Source: CADEEN01 sp963706685
GTDB taxonomy: Bacteria; Pseudomonadota; Gammaproteobacteria; Burkholderiales; Burkholderiaceae_C
Reading direction: 5' to 3'
Assembly: GCA_963706685.1 (NCBI GenBank)
Contig: CAVPMY010000017.1
Span: 124,001-188,000 of the forward strand
Length of the DNA: 64,000 nt
Shown piece by piece: positions 34,258 through 43,305 of the stretch. Within the stretch, counting starts at the first letter, position 1. Each line of letters opens with the position of its first letter. The position numbers and the translations under genes are program-made. The notes under the pieces were generated by a model. The model did not search any database. It saw only the letters and a program-made list of their open reading frames with translations, and was not told the DNA's origin.

Positions 34258-35382
34258 GTGAAAGCGCATGACCTTCGAGTCGTTTCTGACTCAGTCGTGA
34301 TGTTGGCGTTGCTGATCGCCGGCAACAGCGCGCTGGCGCAGGCGCCCTATCAGTTGACCGTCTTCGACAGCGGCAACGCCTCCAACGTCACCGTCGCGGA
34401 CATCAACAACGCCGGCCAGGTGGTCATGTCAGTCGACCTGTTGAGGCGCGTCATGGTCTGGGATGGCTTTGGGTTCACCGAGGTCGGCCCAGGAAGCGCC
34501 ACTGGGATCAATGACCGCGGCGAGATGGTTGGCACCCTTGGATCGATCCCCGTGTTGTGGACGGGGGGCACGGTCATACCACTGCCGGGTGCCGGCGCAG
34601 CCGGGGCGCCGACATTGCGCGGTGAGGCATTGGACATCAACAACCGCGGCCAGATCGTCGGCTACGACGTCGCCAACTCCGTTGCGCGCGCCACGGTATG
34701 GGAAAACGGCTCGTTTGCGCAACTGAGCATCGGCTCTGAACTGGGCGTGGGAGTCGCTTACGCGATCAACGAACTGGGACACGTCGTCGGCTCCTGGCAG
34801 GCCGAGTCCCTCCCGACGGCTCCCCAGGCGGCCGTGTGGGACGACCGCGGCGGGCGCCTCCTCGAAGGCCCGGTCAGCTATGCGCACGACATAAACGATC
34901 GCGGCCAGATTGTCGGTATGGTTGAAGGGAAGGCGAGGTTGTGGAGTGATGCGGGCACGCTGGACCTGGGCGCGGTGTTTGGCGCCGAGTTCAGCAGCGC
35001 CAACGCGATCAACGAGGCCGGCCTCGTGGTTGGGTATCGCACCGACGGCGGACTGGCGGACAAATGGCATGCGGTACTGTGGAACGAGAGCGGCGCCGTC
35101 GAACTCAACACCTTGGTACGACCTGGGAGCGCGCAGGCAGGTTGGTGGCTGACCGAGGCCTACGCCGTCAACGACAACAGCGACATCGTCGGCCGCGCAG
35201 TCAATCGCCTGCAGTGCACGACATTGGGCACCTGCCAGAGCTACGGCTTTCTGCTCTCGCCTTCCGACCTGCCCGACCGGGTGCTCGACATCTCGGCCCC
35301 GATCCCCGAACCCTCGACCTACGCGCTGATGCTCGCCGGCCTCGGTTGCATCGTCCTGGTGATGCGTCGGCGCCGTCTCTGA
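34258..35382 (+). CDS. PEP-CTERM sorting-signal protein with HAF repeats
   Basis: This 374-residue exported protein has a signal peptide (cleaved near NSALAQAPY, residue 28). A series of HAF-type repeats follows, recognisable as ADINNAGQVV, GINDRGEMVG, DINNRGQIVGY, AINELGHVVGS, DINDRGQIVGM and AINEAGLVVGY, each separated by a beta-rich segment and a W residue. The C-terminus is a textbook PEP-CTERM tripartite signal: PEPSTYALM, a hydrophobic stretch and RRRR. Exosortase (EpsH/XrtA type) recognises such tails; its gene is not in the window. The start is GTG at 34258. PEP-CTERM proteins usually co-occur with exopolysaccharide loci. Confidence 0.93.
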   Translation: MKAHDLRVVSDSVVMLALLIAGNSALAQAPYQLTVFDSGNASNVTVADINNAGQVVMSVDLLRRVMVWDGFGFTEVGPGSATGINDRGEMVGTLGSIPVLWTGGTVIPLPGAGAAGAPTLRGEALDINNRGQIVGYDVANSVARATVWENGSFAQLSIGSELGVGVAYAINELGHVVGSWQAESLPTAPQAAVWDDRGGRLLEGPVSYAHDINDRGQIVGMVEGKARLWSDAGTLDLGAVFGAEFSSANAINEAGLVVGYRTDGGLADKWHAVLWNESGAVELNTLVRPGSAQAGWWLTEAYAVNDNSDIVGRAVNRLQCTTLGTCQSYGFLLSPSDLPDRVLDISAPIPEPSTYALMLAGLGCIVLVMRRRRL

Positions 35383-35394
35383 CCGCCGCCACCG

Positions 35395-36198
35395 TCAGCG
35401 CAGCCGCGCCGCCAGCGCGTCCAGATATTGCGGAAACTGCTGCAGGTCGTTATGCCCTGCGCCACGGATCAGCACGCGCTCGGCGTGCGGCGCGAAGCGC
35501 AGCAACCGCTCGCTGTGCCATGGCGCGATCAGATCGTCCTGCTCGCCGTGCAACAGCAGCAGCGGTGACTTCACGCGCGACAAGGCGACATCGGTGCGCA
35601 GCGGGTAGCGCAGCAGGGCCTCGGGCACCCAGCGGTAATGCTCCGCGGCCAGCGCGGCCATGCTCTCGTAAGGACTGACGAGCACGGTCAGGTCGGGCTG
35701 CAACTCGGCGGCCAGGCCGGCGGCGAGCGCGCTGCCCAGTGAGCGGCCCATGATCACGCGGCGCAGGCCCGCGTAGCGAGGCGCGATGCTCGCCCAGGCC
35801 ACGCGCACATCGGCTTCGAGCTGGGCCTGGCTGTCGACGCGGCCGCTGCTCTTGCCGTAGCCGCGGTAGTCGAGCATGAACAGGTCGAGATTCAATCGAC
35901 GGTAGAAGTCGGCGTTGGTGAACCAGCTGTCGAGGTTGCCGGCGTTGCCGTGCAGGAAGAAGACGACGCCGCGCGGTTGCGGGTTGCGCAGGTGCAGTGC
36001 GTGCAAGCGCGCGCCGGGCACGTCGATCCAGGCTTCGTGCACATCGGCGCCGAAGTCGAAGCGGTGATCTTGCGACAGCGCGCTCGGCAGGAAGATCAGA
36101 CGCTCCTGCTGCCACCAGACGAGCGCGAGCACGGCGGCATACAGCAGCGCGATCGCCAGCGCCGCGCCGAGCAGCGTTTTCAACGCGCGGGCGACCAC
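35395..36198 (-). CDS. Alpha/beta hydrolase, BEM46-like, membrane-anchored
   Basis: This 267-residue protein has an N-terminal hydrophobic anchor (residues 8-28), the oxyanion motif FFLHGNAGN, the nucleophile elbow GRSLGS, the acid in LLHGEQDDLI and the histidine GAGHNDLQ. This fits the BEM46/YqkD type of serine hydrolase with unknown substrate. Two starts are possible: GTG at 36198, inside the end of the M1 aminopeptidase gene, or TTG at 36183, which overlaps that gene's stop as TTGA like other couplings in this window. The gene converges on the PEP-CTERM gene. Confidence 0.83.
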   Translation of the reverse strand: MVARALKTLLGAALAIALLYAAVLALVWWQQERLIFLPSALSQDHRFDFGADVHEAWIDVPGARLHALHLRNPQPRGVVFFLHGNAGNLDSWFTNADFYRRLNLDLFMLDYRGYGKSSGRVDSQAQLEADVRVAWASIAPRYAGLRRVIMGRSLGSALAAGLAAELQPDLTVLVSPYESMAALAAEHYRWVPEALLRYPLRTDVALSRVKSPLLLLHGEQDDLIAPWHSERLLRFAPHAERVLIRGAGHNDLQQFPQYLDALAARLR

Positions 36199-38850
36199 GA
36201 GGCCAGTGCTGCGCCCAGCCGCTCGGCTTCGCGCTCGCGCAATGCTGCGCGCACGTCGATCGCCGCGGCCACGGTCTCAGCCGGCGCGGCGCCGGTCGGT
36301 CCGGCCAGGCGGCGCTGGTCTGCGCGCAATCGGCTTGCGGCGGCGCGCTCGCTGAGGCCCTCGGCGGCGCCGGGCAGCAGCCAGGCGCGCGCGCCGAAGA
36401 CACCGCTGCCGGCCAGCGTGGCCAGCCGCTGCCAATGGCCGGCAACGAAGTCATAGGCCTGGGCGGCATGAGCCGGCTCATCGGCCACCATGCTGGGCAC
36501 GTTGGTGGCCACGTTCGGCGGCAGCCAGCCGGCCAGCGAGGCCTCTAGCAATTGCCGGACGCGCGCGGGGTCCGGATCGACCGACAACGCGCGGACATAG
36601 AGCCAGCGGTCCTCCTGGCTGTTGCTGGCGCGCAGCGCCGCCCACAGCGCTTTCGATTCTTCAGCGCTGGCCTGGCGCGCCACCGCGGTGATGACGGCGC
36701 CGCGCAATGAACCGGGCAGCGCCGATGCGCCCGGCTGCCCTGCAGGTGACAGCGCCGCCGCCCAGCGCGTCCGCGCGCGCGCCACCACATCTGCATCGCT
36801 CAACTGCGCCAGCGCGCCGATCAAGGCGCCGCGCAACCGACGCACTTCAGCATCCTCGCCCGGCTGTTCGTCCCAGCCCAGACGCGCCAGCTCGGGCGCG
36901 AGCAGCGATCTCGCGGCCGTGCGCAAGCGCTCCTGCGCCGGCGTGCCGTGCAGCGCACTATCGAGCTGCGTCAACTGCGACGCTGCCAGCGCGAACAGCG
37001 GCGCGCGGCCATCGCCGCTGGCAAGCGGTGCCTGCGCCAGCCACGCGAAATGCTCCGACAGTGCTTGCTGGCCGGCAAAGGTGAGCGCCATGCTGTCGGA
37101 CAGCAGGGCCATCCGGTCGGCCGCCGAGAACCCGGCAAAGCCGCGCAGCAGCCGTTGCTGCAACTCGCTGCTGTAGCGCACGCGGTAGAAGCCCCGGGCA
37201 CCGGCATTGACGACGATCGGCGTCGCGTCGCAGCCCGGCAACTCGAAACGGGCCTGCGGTTTGTCGAGCATCCAGGTCTGCAACTGAGCGCCGCCGGCCA
37301 CGCGCACCGGCACGCGCCACTGGGCGGGCGACGCCGTGTCGGCCGACGACATGAAGCGCGTCTGGCTCAAGCTGACCACGGTGCGTCCGGCCTCGCAGGC
37401 CGCGCTGGCATCGATCAAGGGGAATCCCGGCTGGTCGGTCCAGCTCGCCGCAACCCGGCTCACCGCCCGCTCGGCAGCGCGGCCGATGTGGTGCCAGAGA
37501 TCGCCCGCGGTGGCCGGCGCCAGGCGGCGCTCCTGCATGTAGGCGGCCAGCCCGCGCTGAAACGCGTCTTCGCCGATCCATTGCTCGAGCATCGACAGCA
37601 CGGCGCCACCCTTGCTGTAGGTGATGCCGTCGAAGACGTCGAAGACCCGCGCTTCGTCCACCGGGCCGGAACGGATGGCGCGCGTCGCTGCGGTGGCGTC
37701 GCGCGCCATCGCGCGCTCCAGCCACTCGCGCGACGAGACTTGCGGCTGCCACTCGGGGTGGAAGCGCTCGGTCGCCTTTTCAGCCATCCAGGTCGCAAAG
37801 GCCTCGTTGAGCCAGATCTCGTCCCACAGCGCCACCGAGACCAGGTTGCCGAACCACTGGTGCGCGATCTCGTGGGCCACGGTGTTGAAGACGCCGCGCT
37901 CGGTGCGCGGAGAGCTGCGCGCCGGGTCGAAGAGCAACGCATCCTCGACATAGGAAATCAGGCCCCAGTCTTCCATTGCCCCTTCGCGCGTGCCCGGCAC
38001 TGCCAGTTGGTCGAGCTTGGGCAGTGCGTAAGGGGTGCCGAAGTAGCCGCCGAAGTAAGGCAGCACCTGCTGCGTCACAGCCATCGCATGACGCGCCTGC
38101 TCGCGCTTGTGCGGCGCCGTGAAGATGCGCAGCGGCACGCCGGCCGATTCGCCTTCGAGCACATCGAACCGGCCGACGGCGAGCGCGACCAGGTAGCTCG
38201 GCATCGACGGCGTGGTCGCAAAGCGATGGCGCACACCGCCGCGCACCGCTTGGCGGTTCTCGAGCGGCAGGTTCGATAGCACCTGAAAGCCCTTGGGCGC
38301 GGTGACTTCAATGTCGAACGACGCTCGAAACAGCGGCTCGTCCCAGCCCGGAAACAGCATGCGTGCGTTGACCGCTTGCAACTGCGTGGCCAGCATGCGG
38401 GCTGGCCGACCGTCCGCGCGGTAATCGGCGCGGTACAGGCCCTCGCCACTGCGGTTGACGCGCCCGCGGTAGGTGACGACCAGGCGATGCTCGCCGGCCG
38501 CGATCGGCCGTCCGTCGGTGGGGGCGAGGCGCCAGGTCTGCCGGCGCGAGTCGGCGACGACGCTCAGCGTGCGGCGCATGCGAACCGCTGTGCAGTTGCA
38601 CCTGGCGCGCGGTCAAGTCGCGCGCGTGCAGCACGATCGATCGCACAGGCTGGCGCGCTGTCAGTTGCACCTCGGCGCGGCCGTCGAACTGCTCGCGCTG
38701 AGGATCGAGTTGCAGGGCCAGCGTGTAGTGCGAGGGCACCACGGTCTTGGGCAGGACCGTGCGCGTGTCGTCGAAGGCAAAGCGCGACTGCGCTGATGCA
38801 TTCGCAACCAGGCCGGCGAGCAGCAGTGCAAGGCAAGTCTGTCGTCTCAC
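36180..38850 (-). pseudogene. M1 family metallo-aminopeptidase with one frameshift
   Basis: The first frame starts with GTG at 38850, overlapping the alkB stop (GTGA), and gives a signal peptide (RQTCLALLLAGLVANASAQ) and the N-terminal beta domain (VPSHYTLALQLDPQREQFDG). Near 38580 it loses register; the second frame continues MRRTLSVVADSRRQTWRL and runs to 36180. The catalytic domain has HEIAH (zinc) with the downstream glutamate in NEAF, and GAMED in place of the usual GAMEN exopeptidase motif. The total is about 889 residues. Removing one base near 38580 restores one frame. A secreted peptide-trimming role is expected if intact. Confidence 0.85.
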
Positions 38851-39875
38851 GTGGCACCTCGAAGCGTTGCGATGCGCGCATGCATGGCCTTGAACCACAG
38901 CGGCGGCACCGTCGCCAGGAACAGGCAGCCCGCATAGCCGGTGGGCAGTTGCGGACCGGACAGCGCGTCGAGCATGGCATAGGGCTTCCAGGCGTGCAAA
39001 TGGTGGTCGCTGTGGCGTTGCAGGTTGGCGATCAGGCAATTGGTCAGCGCGTGATCGGCGTTCCACGCATGCTGCACCCCGAAAGGTTCGCGCCGGCCGT
39101 TGGTTTCACCGCGGACGAGGCCGTAATGTTCGATGTAGTTGATGGCTTCGAGCAGGAACACGGCGTAGGCGGCTTGCACCAGCCAGAACAGCAGCGCCTG
39201 GGCACCGAAGACCTGTGCGAGCAGCAGCAGGCCAGCGACTTGGACCAGCGTGGCCCACAGCAAGGGGCTGTGCGACCAGCCTTGATGCCAACGCGCCAGC
39301 TGCAGTGCTTCGAGCCGCCAGGCGCTTGCAGCGCTGCCCGCCACCGTGCGTGGCAGGAAGCGCCACAGGCTCTCGCCGAATCGCGCGCTGGCGGGGTCCT
39401 CTTGCGTGGCCGCTCGCGGGTGGTGGCCGCGGTAGTGCTCGACCATGAAATGCGCATAGAGCACGCTGCTCATCAACAGCCAGGCGCACAGGCGATCGAC
39501 ACGCGACCTGGAATGCCCCAGTTCGTGGGCAAACGTGATGCCCTGGCTGCCGCTGATGCCGCCGACGCCGATGCCCAGCGCCACCACCGCCGGCCACGAC
39601 GCGTCCTGGGCCAGCATCACGCCCAGGCCCAGCAGCGCCGCCTGCCAAAGCACATGCGCGCGCAAGCACCACGTGAACCAGGGCCGCGACGTCGTCTCGG
39701 CCGCCGGCGAATGCCAGCCCGGCGCTGCCCGCTCGACCAGCGCCAGCGCCAACTGCACACCGAACATCACCGCCCAGGCCGCCCACGGCGACCGCCAGGC
39801 CGCCACGCCGACGGCCAACGGCAAGGTCCAGGCGAGTGCGAAACGGTAGTCCCTCAGCGCAGGCATGCCCCGCAT
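38847..39875 (-). CDS. alkB: Alkane 1-monooxygenase
   Basis: This 342-residue integral membrane enzyme has the AlkB histidine motifs in order: HELGHS, EHYRGHHP, NYIEHYGL (the HYG motif) and LQRHSDHH. They bind the di-iron centre that hydroxylates medium-chain n-alkanes, with rubredoxin as electron donor; no rubredoxin gene is nearby. Several membrane helices flank the motifs. It is shorter than classical AlkB (about 400), lacking an N-terminal extension. Starts at ATG 39875 or ATG 39866 (MPALRDYRF) are both possible. It is divergent from dapC with only 32 bases between them, so promoters must overlap coding DNA. Confidence 0.9.
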   Translation of the reverse strand: MRGMPALRDYRFALAWTLPLAVGVAAWRSPWAAWAVMFGVQLALALVERAAPGWHSPAAETTSRPWFTWCLRAHVLWQAALLGLGVMLAQDASWPAVVALGIGVGGISGSQGITFAHELGHSRSRVDRLCAWLLMSSVLYAHFMVEHYRGHHPRAATQEDPASARFGESLWRFLPRTVAGSAASAWRLEALQLARWHQGWSHSPLLWATLVQVAGLLLLAQVFGAQALLFWLVQAAYAVFLLEAINYIEHYGLVRGETNGRREPFGVQHAWNADHALTNCLIANLQRHSDHHLHAWKPYAMLDALSGPQLPTGYAGCLFLATVPPLWFKAMHARIATLRGAT

Positions 39876-39907
39876 TTTGCGCCGCGGGCTCCCCTATCAT
39901 CGACTGC

Positions 39908-41098
39908 ATGAACCCTTTGCTGGCGCGGCTTCATCCCTACCCTTTCGAGAGGCTGCGCAAGCTGATGGCCGATGTGGCGCCATCGCACGATCACCGGCCG
40001 ATCTCATTGGGCATCGGCGAGCCCCGGCACGCCACGCCGGCGCTGGTGGAAGACGCCATTCGCACCTCGCTCGGCGGCCTGTCAACCTATCCCGCGACTG
40101 CCGGCACGCCAGCGCTGCGCGAGGCCTGCGCCGCCTGGGTACAGCGCCGCTACGGCGTCACGCTCGATGCCGCCACCCAGGTGCTGCCCGTCAATGGGTC
40201 GCGCGAGGCGCTGTTCGCGTTGGCGCAGACCGTCGTCGATGCGTCGCAGCCGGGGGCCACCGTGGTCTGCCCGAACCCGTTCTATCAAATCTACGAAGGT
40301 GCGGCGCTGCTGGCGGGAGCGCAGACGGCTTTTGCGAACAGCGACGCCCGCCGCAACTTCGCCGCCAACTGGTCGCAGGTCAGCAGCGCCACCTGGGCCC
40401 GCACCCAGTTGCTGTACGTCTGCTCGCCCGGCAACCCGACCGGTGCGGTGATGCCGCAGGACGAGTGGGCCGCCTTGTTCGAACTGAGCGACCGCCACGG
40501 CTTTGTGATCGCCAGCGACGAGTGCTACAGCGAGATCTACTTTCGCGACGAGGCGCCGCTGGGCGCGCTGCAGGCGGCCAAGGCGCTCGGACGCGACGGC
40601 TTCGAGCGCCTGATCGTGCTGACGAGCCTGTCCAAGCGCAGCAACGTGCCGGGCCTGCGCTCGGGCTTCGCGGCCGGCGATGCCTCGATCCTGAAGAACT
40701 TCCTGCTCTACCGCACCTACCACGGCAGCGCGATGAGCCCGCTGGTCCAGGCCGCCAGCATCGCGGCCTGGAACGACGAAGCCCATGTGGTGGCCAACCG
40801 CGCCCTCTACCGACAGAAGTTCGCACGCGTGACGCCGATGCTTCAGCCAGGGCTCGACGTCGGCCTGCCCGACGCCGGCTTCTACCTCTGGGCCGGTGTC
40901 CGAGGCAGCGACATCGAGTACGCGCGCGGCCTGCTCGCTCAATACAATGTCGCCGTCCTGCCCGGCAGCCTGCTCGCACGTGACGCGCACGGCGTCAACC
41001 CCGGCGCCGGGCGCATCCGCATGGCGCTGGTGGCCGGAGTCGATGAATGCATCGAAGCCGCCGAGCGCATCACCGCCTACTCGAGAAGCCTTCCATGA
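39908..41098 (+). CDS. dapC: Succinyldiaminopimelate transaminase
   Basis: This 396-residue class I/II PLP aminotransferase makes N-succinyl-LL-diaminopimelate in the succinylase route to lysine and peptidoglycan. It has GIGEPRHATPALV, the NGSREALF region, VCSPGNPTG, the PLP-binding SLSKRSNVPGLRSGF and GRIRMALV. The ATG at 39908 (MNPLLARLHPYPFERL) is the family start; the frame is open upstream. Its stop overlaps dapD as ATGA. Context with dapD and dapE confirms DapC rather than another aspartate-type aminotransferase. Confidence 0.95.
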   Translation: MNPLLARLHPYPFERLRKLMADVAPSHDHRPISLGIGEPRHATPALVEDAIRTSLGGLSTYPATAGTPALREACAAWVQRRYGVTLDAATQVLPVNGSREALFALAQTVVDASQPGATVVCPNPFYQIYEGAALLAGAQTAFANSDARRNFAANWSQVSSATWARTQLLYVCSPGNPTGAVMPQDEWAALFELSDRHGFVIASDECYSEIYFRDEAPLGALQAAKALGRDGFERLIVLTSLSKRSNVPGLRSGFAAGDASILKNFLLYRTYHGSAMSPLVQAASIAAWNDEAHVVANRALYRQKFARVTPMLQPGLDVGLPDAGFYLWAGVRGSDIEYARGLLAQYNVAVLPGSLLARDAHGVNPGAGRIRMALVAGVDECIEAAERITAYSRSLP

Positions 41099-41919
41099 AC
41101 CTCAAAGAACTCCAAGCCACCATCGACATCGCCTGGCAGCACCGCGCCAAGCTCGATCCGACCAACTCGCCCGAACTGCGGGCTTCGGTCGAGCAGGTCG
41201 TCCGCGAATTGAACGCCGGCCGCATCCGCGTTGCCGAGCGCCAGGGTGTCGGCCAGTGGACGGTCAACCAGTGGGTCAAGAAGGCCGTGCTGCTGTCGTT
41301 CCGGCTCAGCGACAACCAGATCGTGCGTGCCGGCGACCTCGGTTTCTACGACAAGGTGCCGACCAAGTTCGCCCACCTGAACGAGGAGGAGATGCGCGCC
41401 ACCGGCGTGCGCGTGGTGCCGCCGGCGGTGGCGCGGCGCGGCAGCTACATCGCCAGCAACGTGGTGCTGATGCCGTGCTACGTCAACATCGGCGCCTATG
41501 TCGACGAAGGCGCGATGGTCGACACCTGGGCCACCGTCGGTTCGTGCGCGCAGATCGGCAAGAACGTGCACCTGTCGGGCGGCGTGGGCATCGGCGGCGT
41601 GCTGGAGCCCCTGCAGGCCAGCCCGACGATCATCGAGGACAACTGCTTCATCGGCGCCCGCAGCGAGGTCGTCGAGGGTGTCATCGTCGAGGAAAACTCG
41701 GTCATCAGCATGGGCGTTTTCATCGGCCAGAGCACCAAGATCTATGACCGCGCGACCGGTGAAGTGACCTACGGCCGGGTGCCGGCCGGCTCAGTGGTCG
41801 TTTCCGGTAATTTGCCCGCTGCCGACGGCAGCCACTCGTTGTACTGTGCCGTGATTGTCAAGAAGGTCGACGCAGGGACGCGCGCCAAGACAAGCATCAA
41901 CGAGCTCTTGAGGTTATGA
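41095..41919 (+). CDS. dapD: Tetrahydrodipicolinate N-succinyltransferase
   Basis: This 274-residue enzyme transfers succinyl from succinyl-CoA to tetrahydrodipicolinate. It has the N-terminal helical domain (MNLKELQATIDIAWQHRAK), PPAVARRGSYIASNVVLMP and left-handed beta-helix repeats (VGIGGVLEPLQASPTIIED, FIGARSEVVEGVIVEE), all as in E. coli DapD (274 residues). The ATG at 41095 overlaps the dapC stop. Stacked hairpins follow the stop before the pilU-like gene. Confidence 0.97.
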   Translation: MNLKELQATIDIAWQHRAKLDPTNSPELRASVEQVVRELNAGRIRVAERQGVGQWTVNQWVKKAVLLSFRLSDNQIVRAGDLGFYDKVPTKFAHLNEEEMRATGVRVVPPAVARRGSYIASNVVLMPCYVNIGAYVDEGAMVDTWATVGSCAQIGKNVHLSGGVGIGGVLEPLQASPTIIEDNCFIGARSEVVEGVIVEENSVISMGVFIGQSTKIYDRATGEVTYGRVPAGSVVVSGNLPAADGSHSLYCAVIVKKVDAGTRAKTSINELLRL

Positions 41920-41979
41920 AATGAACGTCGCTAGACGATCGCGGGCCGAAGCGCCGGGCCGCTCCCAAGCCGGCCCGCA

Positions 41980-42014
41980 CCCCCTCGGGGGGTCGTGCGG
42001 TGTACTCACCGCAC
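41980..42014 (+). repeat. Two adjacent hairpins between dapD and the pilU-like gene
   Basis: CCCCCTCGGGGG (41980-41991) is followed by GTGCGGTG-TACT-CACCGCAC (41995-42014), an 8-bp stem with a four-base loop. The second ends 10 bases before the pilU-like ATG at 42025. The CCCCCTC-G5 part resembles the core of the dispersed repeats. It may limit read-through from dapD or mask the translation start. Confidence 0.6.
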
Positions 42015-42024
42015 GGGGCGCACC

Positions 42025-43224
42025 ATGAGTGGCGCTGGCGGCGGCAACATGGAGCGCGTGCTCCGGCTGATGTCGGAGAAGAACGCATCGGACGTCTATC
42101 TGTCGGCCAACACGCCGATCCTGATCAAGATCAATGGCCAGATCCTGCAGTTGTCGGATCAGCCACTGTCGCATACGCAGCCGCGCCAGTTGCTCTCGGA
42201 ACTGCTGACGCCGCAACAGCTCGAGGAGCTGGACGACACCGGCGAGCTCAACGTCGGCGTCGGCATTGCCAAGGTGGGCAGCTTTCGCCTGTCGGCGTTT
42301 CGCCAGCGCGGCTCGATCGCCGCGGTGTTTCGCTGCATTCCGTTCAACATCCCCAAGATGGAAGCGCTGGGCGTGCCCACGATCCTCAGCCAGCTGGTGC
42401 TCGAAAAGCGTGGCCTGATCCTGATGGTGGGCGCCACCGGCACCGGCAAGAGCACCACGCTGGCGTCGATGCTCGAGCACCGCAACCAGCTGCTGACCGG
42501 CCACATCCTGACGATCGAAGACCCGATCGAGTTCCTGTTCTCGAACAAGAAGTCGGTGGTCAACCAGCGCGAAGTCGGCCGCGACACCAACAGCCTGCAG
42601 ATCGCGCTGAAGAACGCGCTGCGCCAGGCGCCGGATTGCATCCTGATCGGCGAAATCCGCGACCGCGAAACCATGACCTCGGCGATTTCGTACTCGCTTT
42701 CGGGCCACCTCGTGCTGGCCACCATGCACGCCAACAACAGCTATCACGCGCTCGGCCGCATCCTGTCGTTCTACACGCCCGAGTCGCGTCCCGCGCTGCT
42801 GTCGGACCTGGCTGCGGGCCTGCGCGCCATCATCTGCCAGCGCTTGGTGCGAGCCACGGCCGGCGGGCGTCGCCCGACCGCCGAGGTGATGATCAACTCC
42901 AAGCTCGTCGCCGAGATGATCGAGCAGGGCGACATCTCCGGCGTCAAGGAAGCGATGGAGAAATCGCTCGCCGAAGGTTCGCAGACCTTCGAGGAAGACC
43001 TGGCGCGCCTGATCAACGAAGGCGCCATCACCCGCGAAGAGGGCCTGGCCTTTGCCGACTCGCCGACCAACCTGCTCTGGCGCATGGCCAACCAGCAGGA
43101 CAAGACCGTCTCGCGCCAGCCGCCCAAACCCGAAGAGCCCGACCCGGCGAGCTTCTCCGAGATCATTCTCGATGTGCGGCCGGAAGAAGTGAAGCTGTCG
43201 ACGAACTTCGGACGACTGGTTTAG
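42025..43224 (+). CDS. PilT/PilU family type IV pilus retraction ATPase
   Basis: This 399-residue protein is a secretion-superfamily ATPase with the N-terminal PAS-like domain (LMSEKNASDVYLSANTPILIKING), Walker A GATGTGKST, the Asp box (LTIEDPIEF), the His box (LVLATMHANN) and Walker B ILIGEIRDRETM. Its N-terminus is closer to the PilU-like group that lies near dap genes in Burkholderiales than to canonical PilT. It would act on the cytoplasmic side of the pilus machine. Starts at ATG 42025 or 42049 are possible. The position between dapD and dapE is unusual functionally, but it reads in the same direction. Confidence 0.88.
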   Translation: MSGAGGGNMERVLRLMSEKNASDVYLSANTPILIKINGQILQLSDQPLSHTQPRQLLSELLTPQQLEELDDTGELNVGVGIAKVGSFRLSAFRQRGSIAAVFRCIPFNIPKMEALGVPTILSQLVLEKRGLILMVGATGTGKSTTLASMLEHRNQLLTGHILTIEDPIEFLFSNKKSVVNQREVGRDTNSLQIALKNALRQAPDCILIGEIRDRETMTSAISYSLSGHLVLATMHANNSYHALGRILSFYTPESRPALLSDLAAGLRAIICQRLVRATAGGRRPTAEVMINSKLVAEMIEQGDISGVKEAMEKSLAEGSQTFEEDLARLINEGAITREEGLAFADSPTNLLWRMANQQDKTVSRQPPKPEEPDPASFSEIILDVRPEEVKLSTNFGRLV

Positions 43225-43226
43225 GC

Positions 43227-43256
43227 CCACCCCCGAAGCGGCTTCGCCGCACTGGG
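43227..43256 (+). repeat. Dispersed GC-rich intergenic repeat, partial copy C
   Basis: CCCACCCCCGAAGCGGCTTCGCCGC follows the stop of the pilU-like gene by two bases. It matches the stop-proximal end of copies A and B read on their gene strand (CCCACCCCCGGAGCG-CTTCG). It contains a GCGGC-TTC-GCCGC hairpin. Confidence 0.65.
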
Positions 43257-43305
43257 TTTGCGCCTAGCCGTGCAGTGCCCCCGCAGTGCAGAATGAGTTG
43301 CTGAC

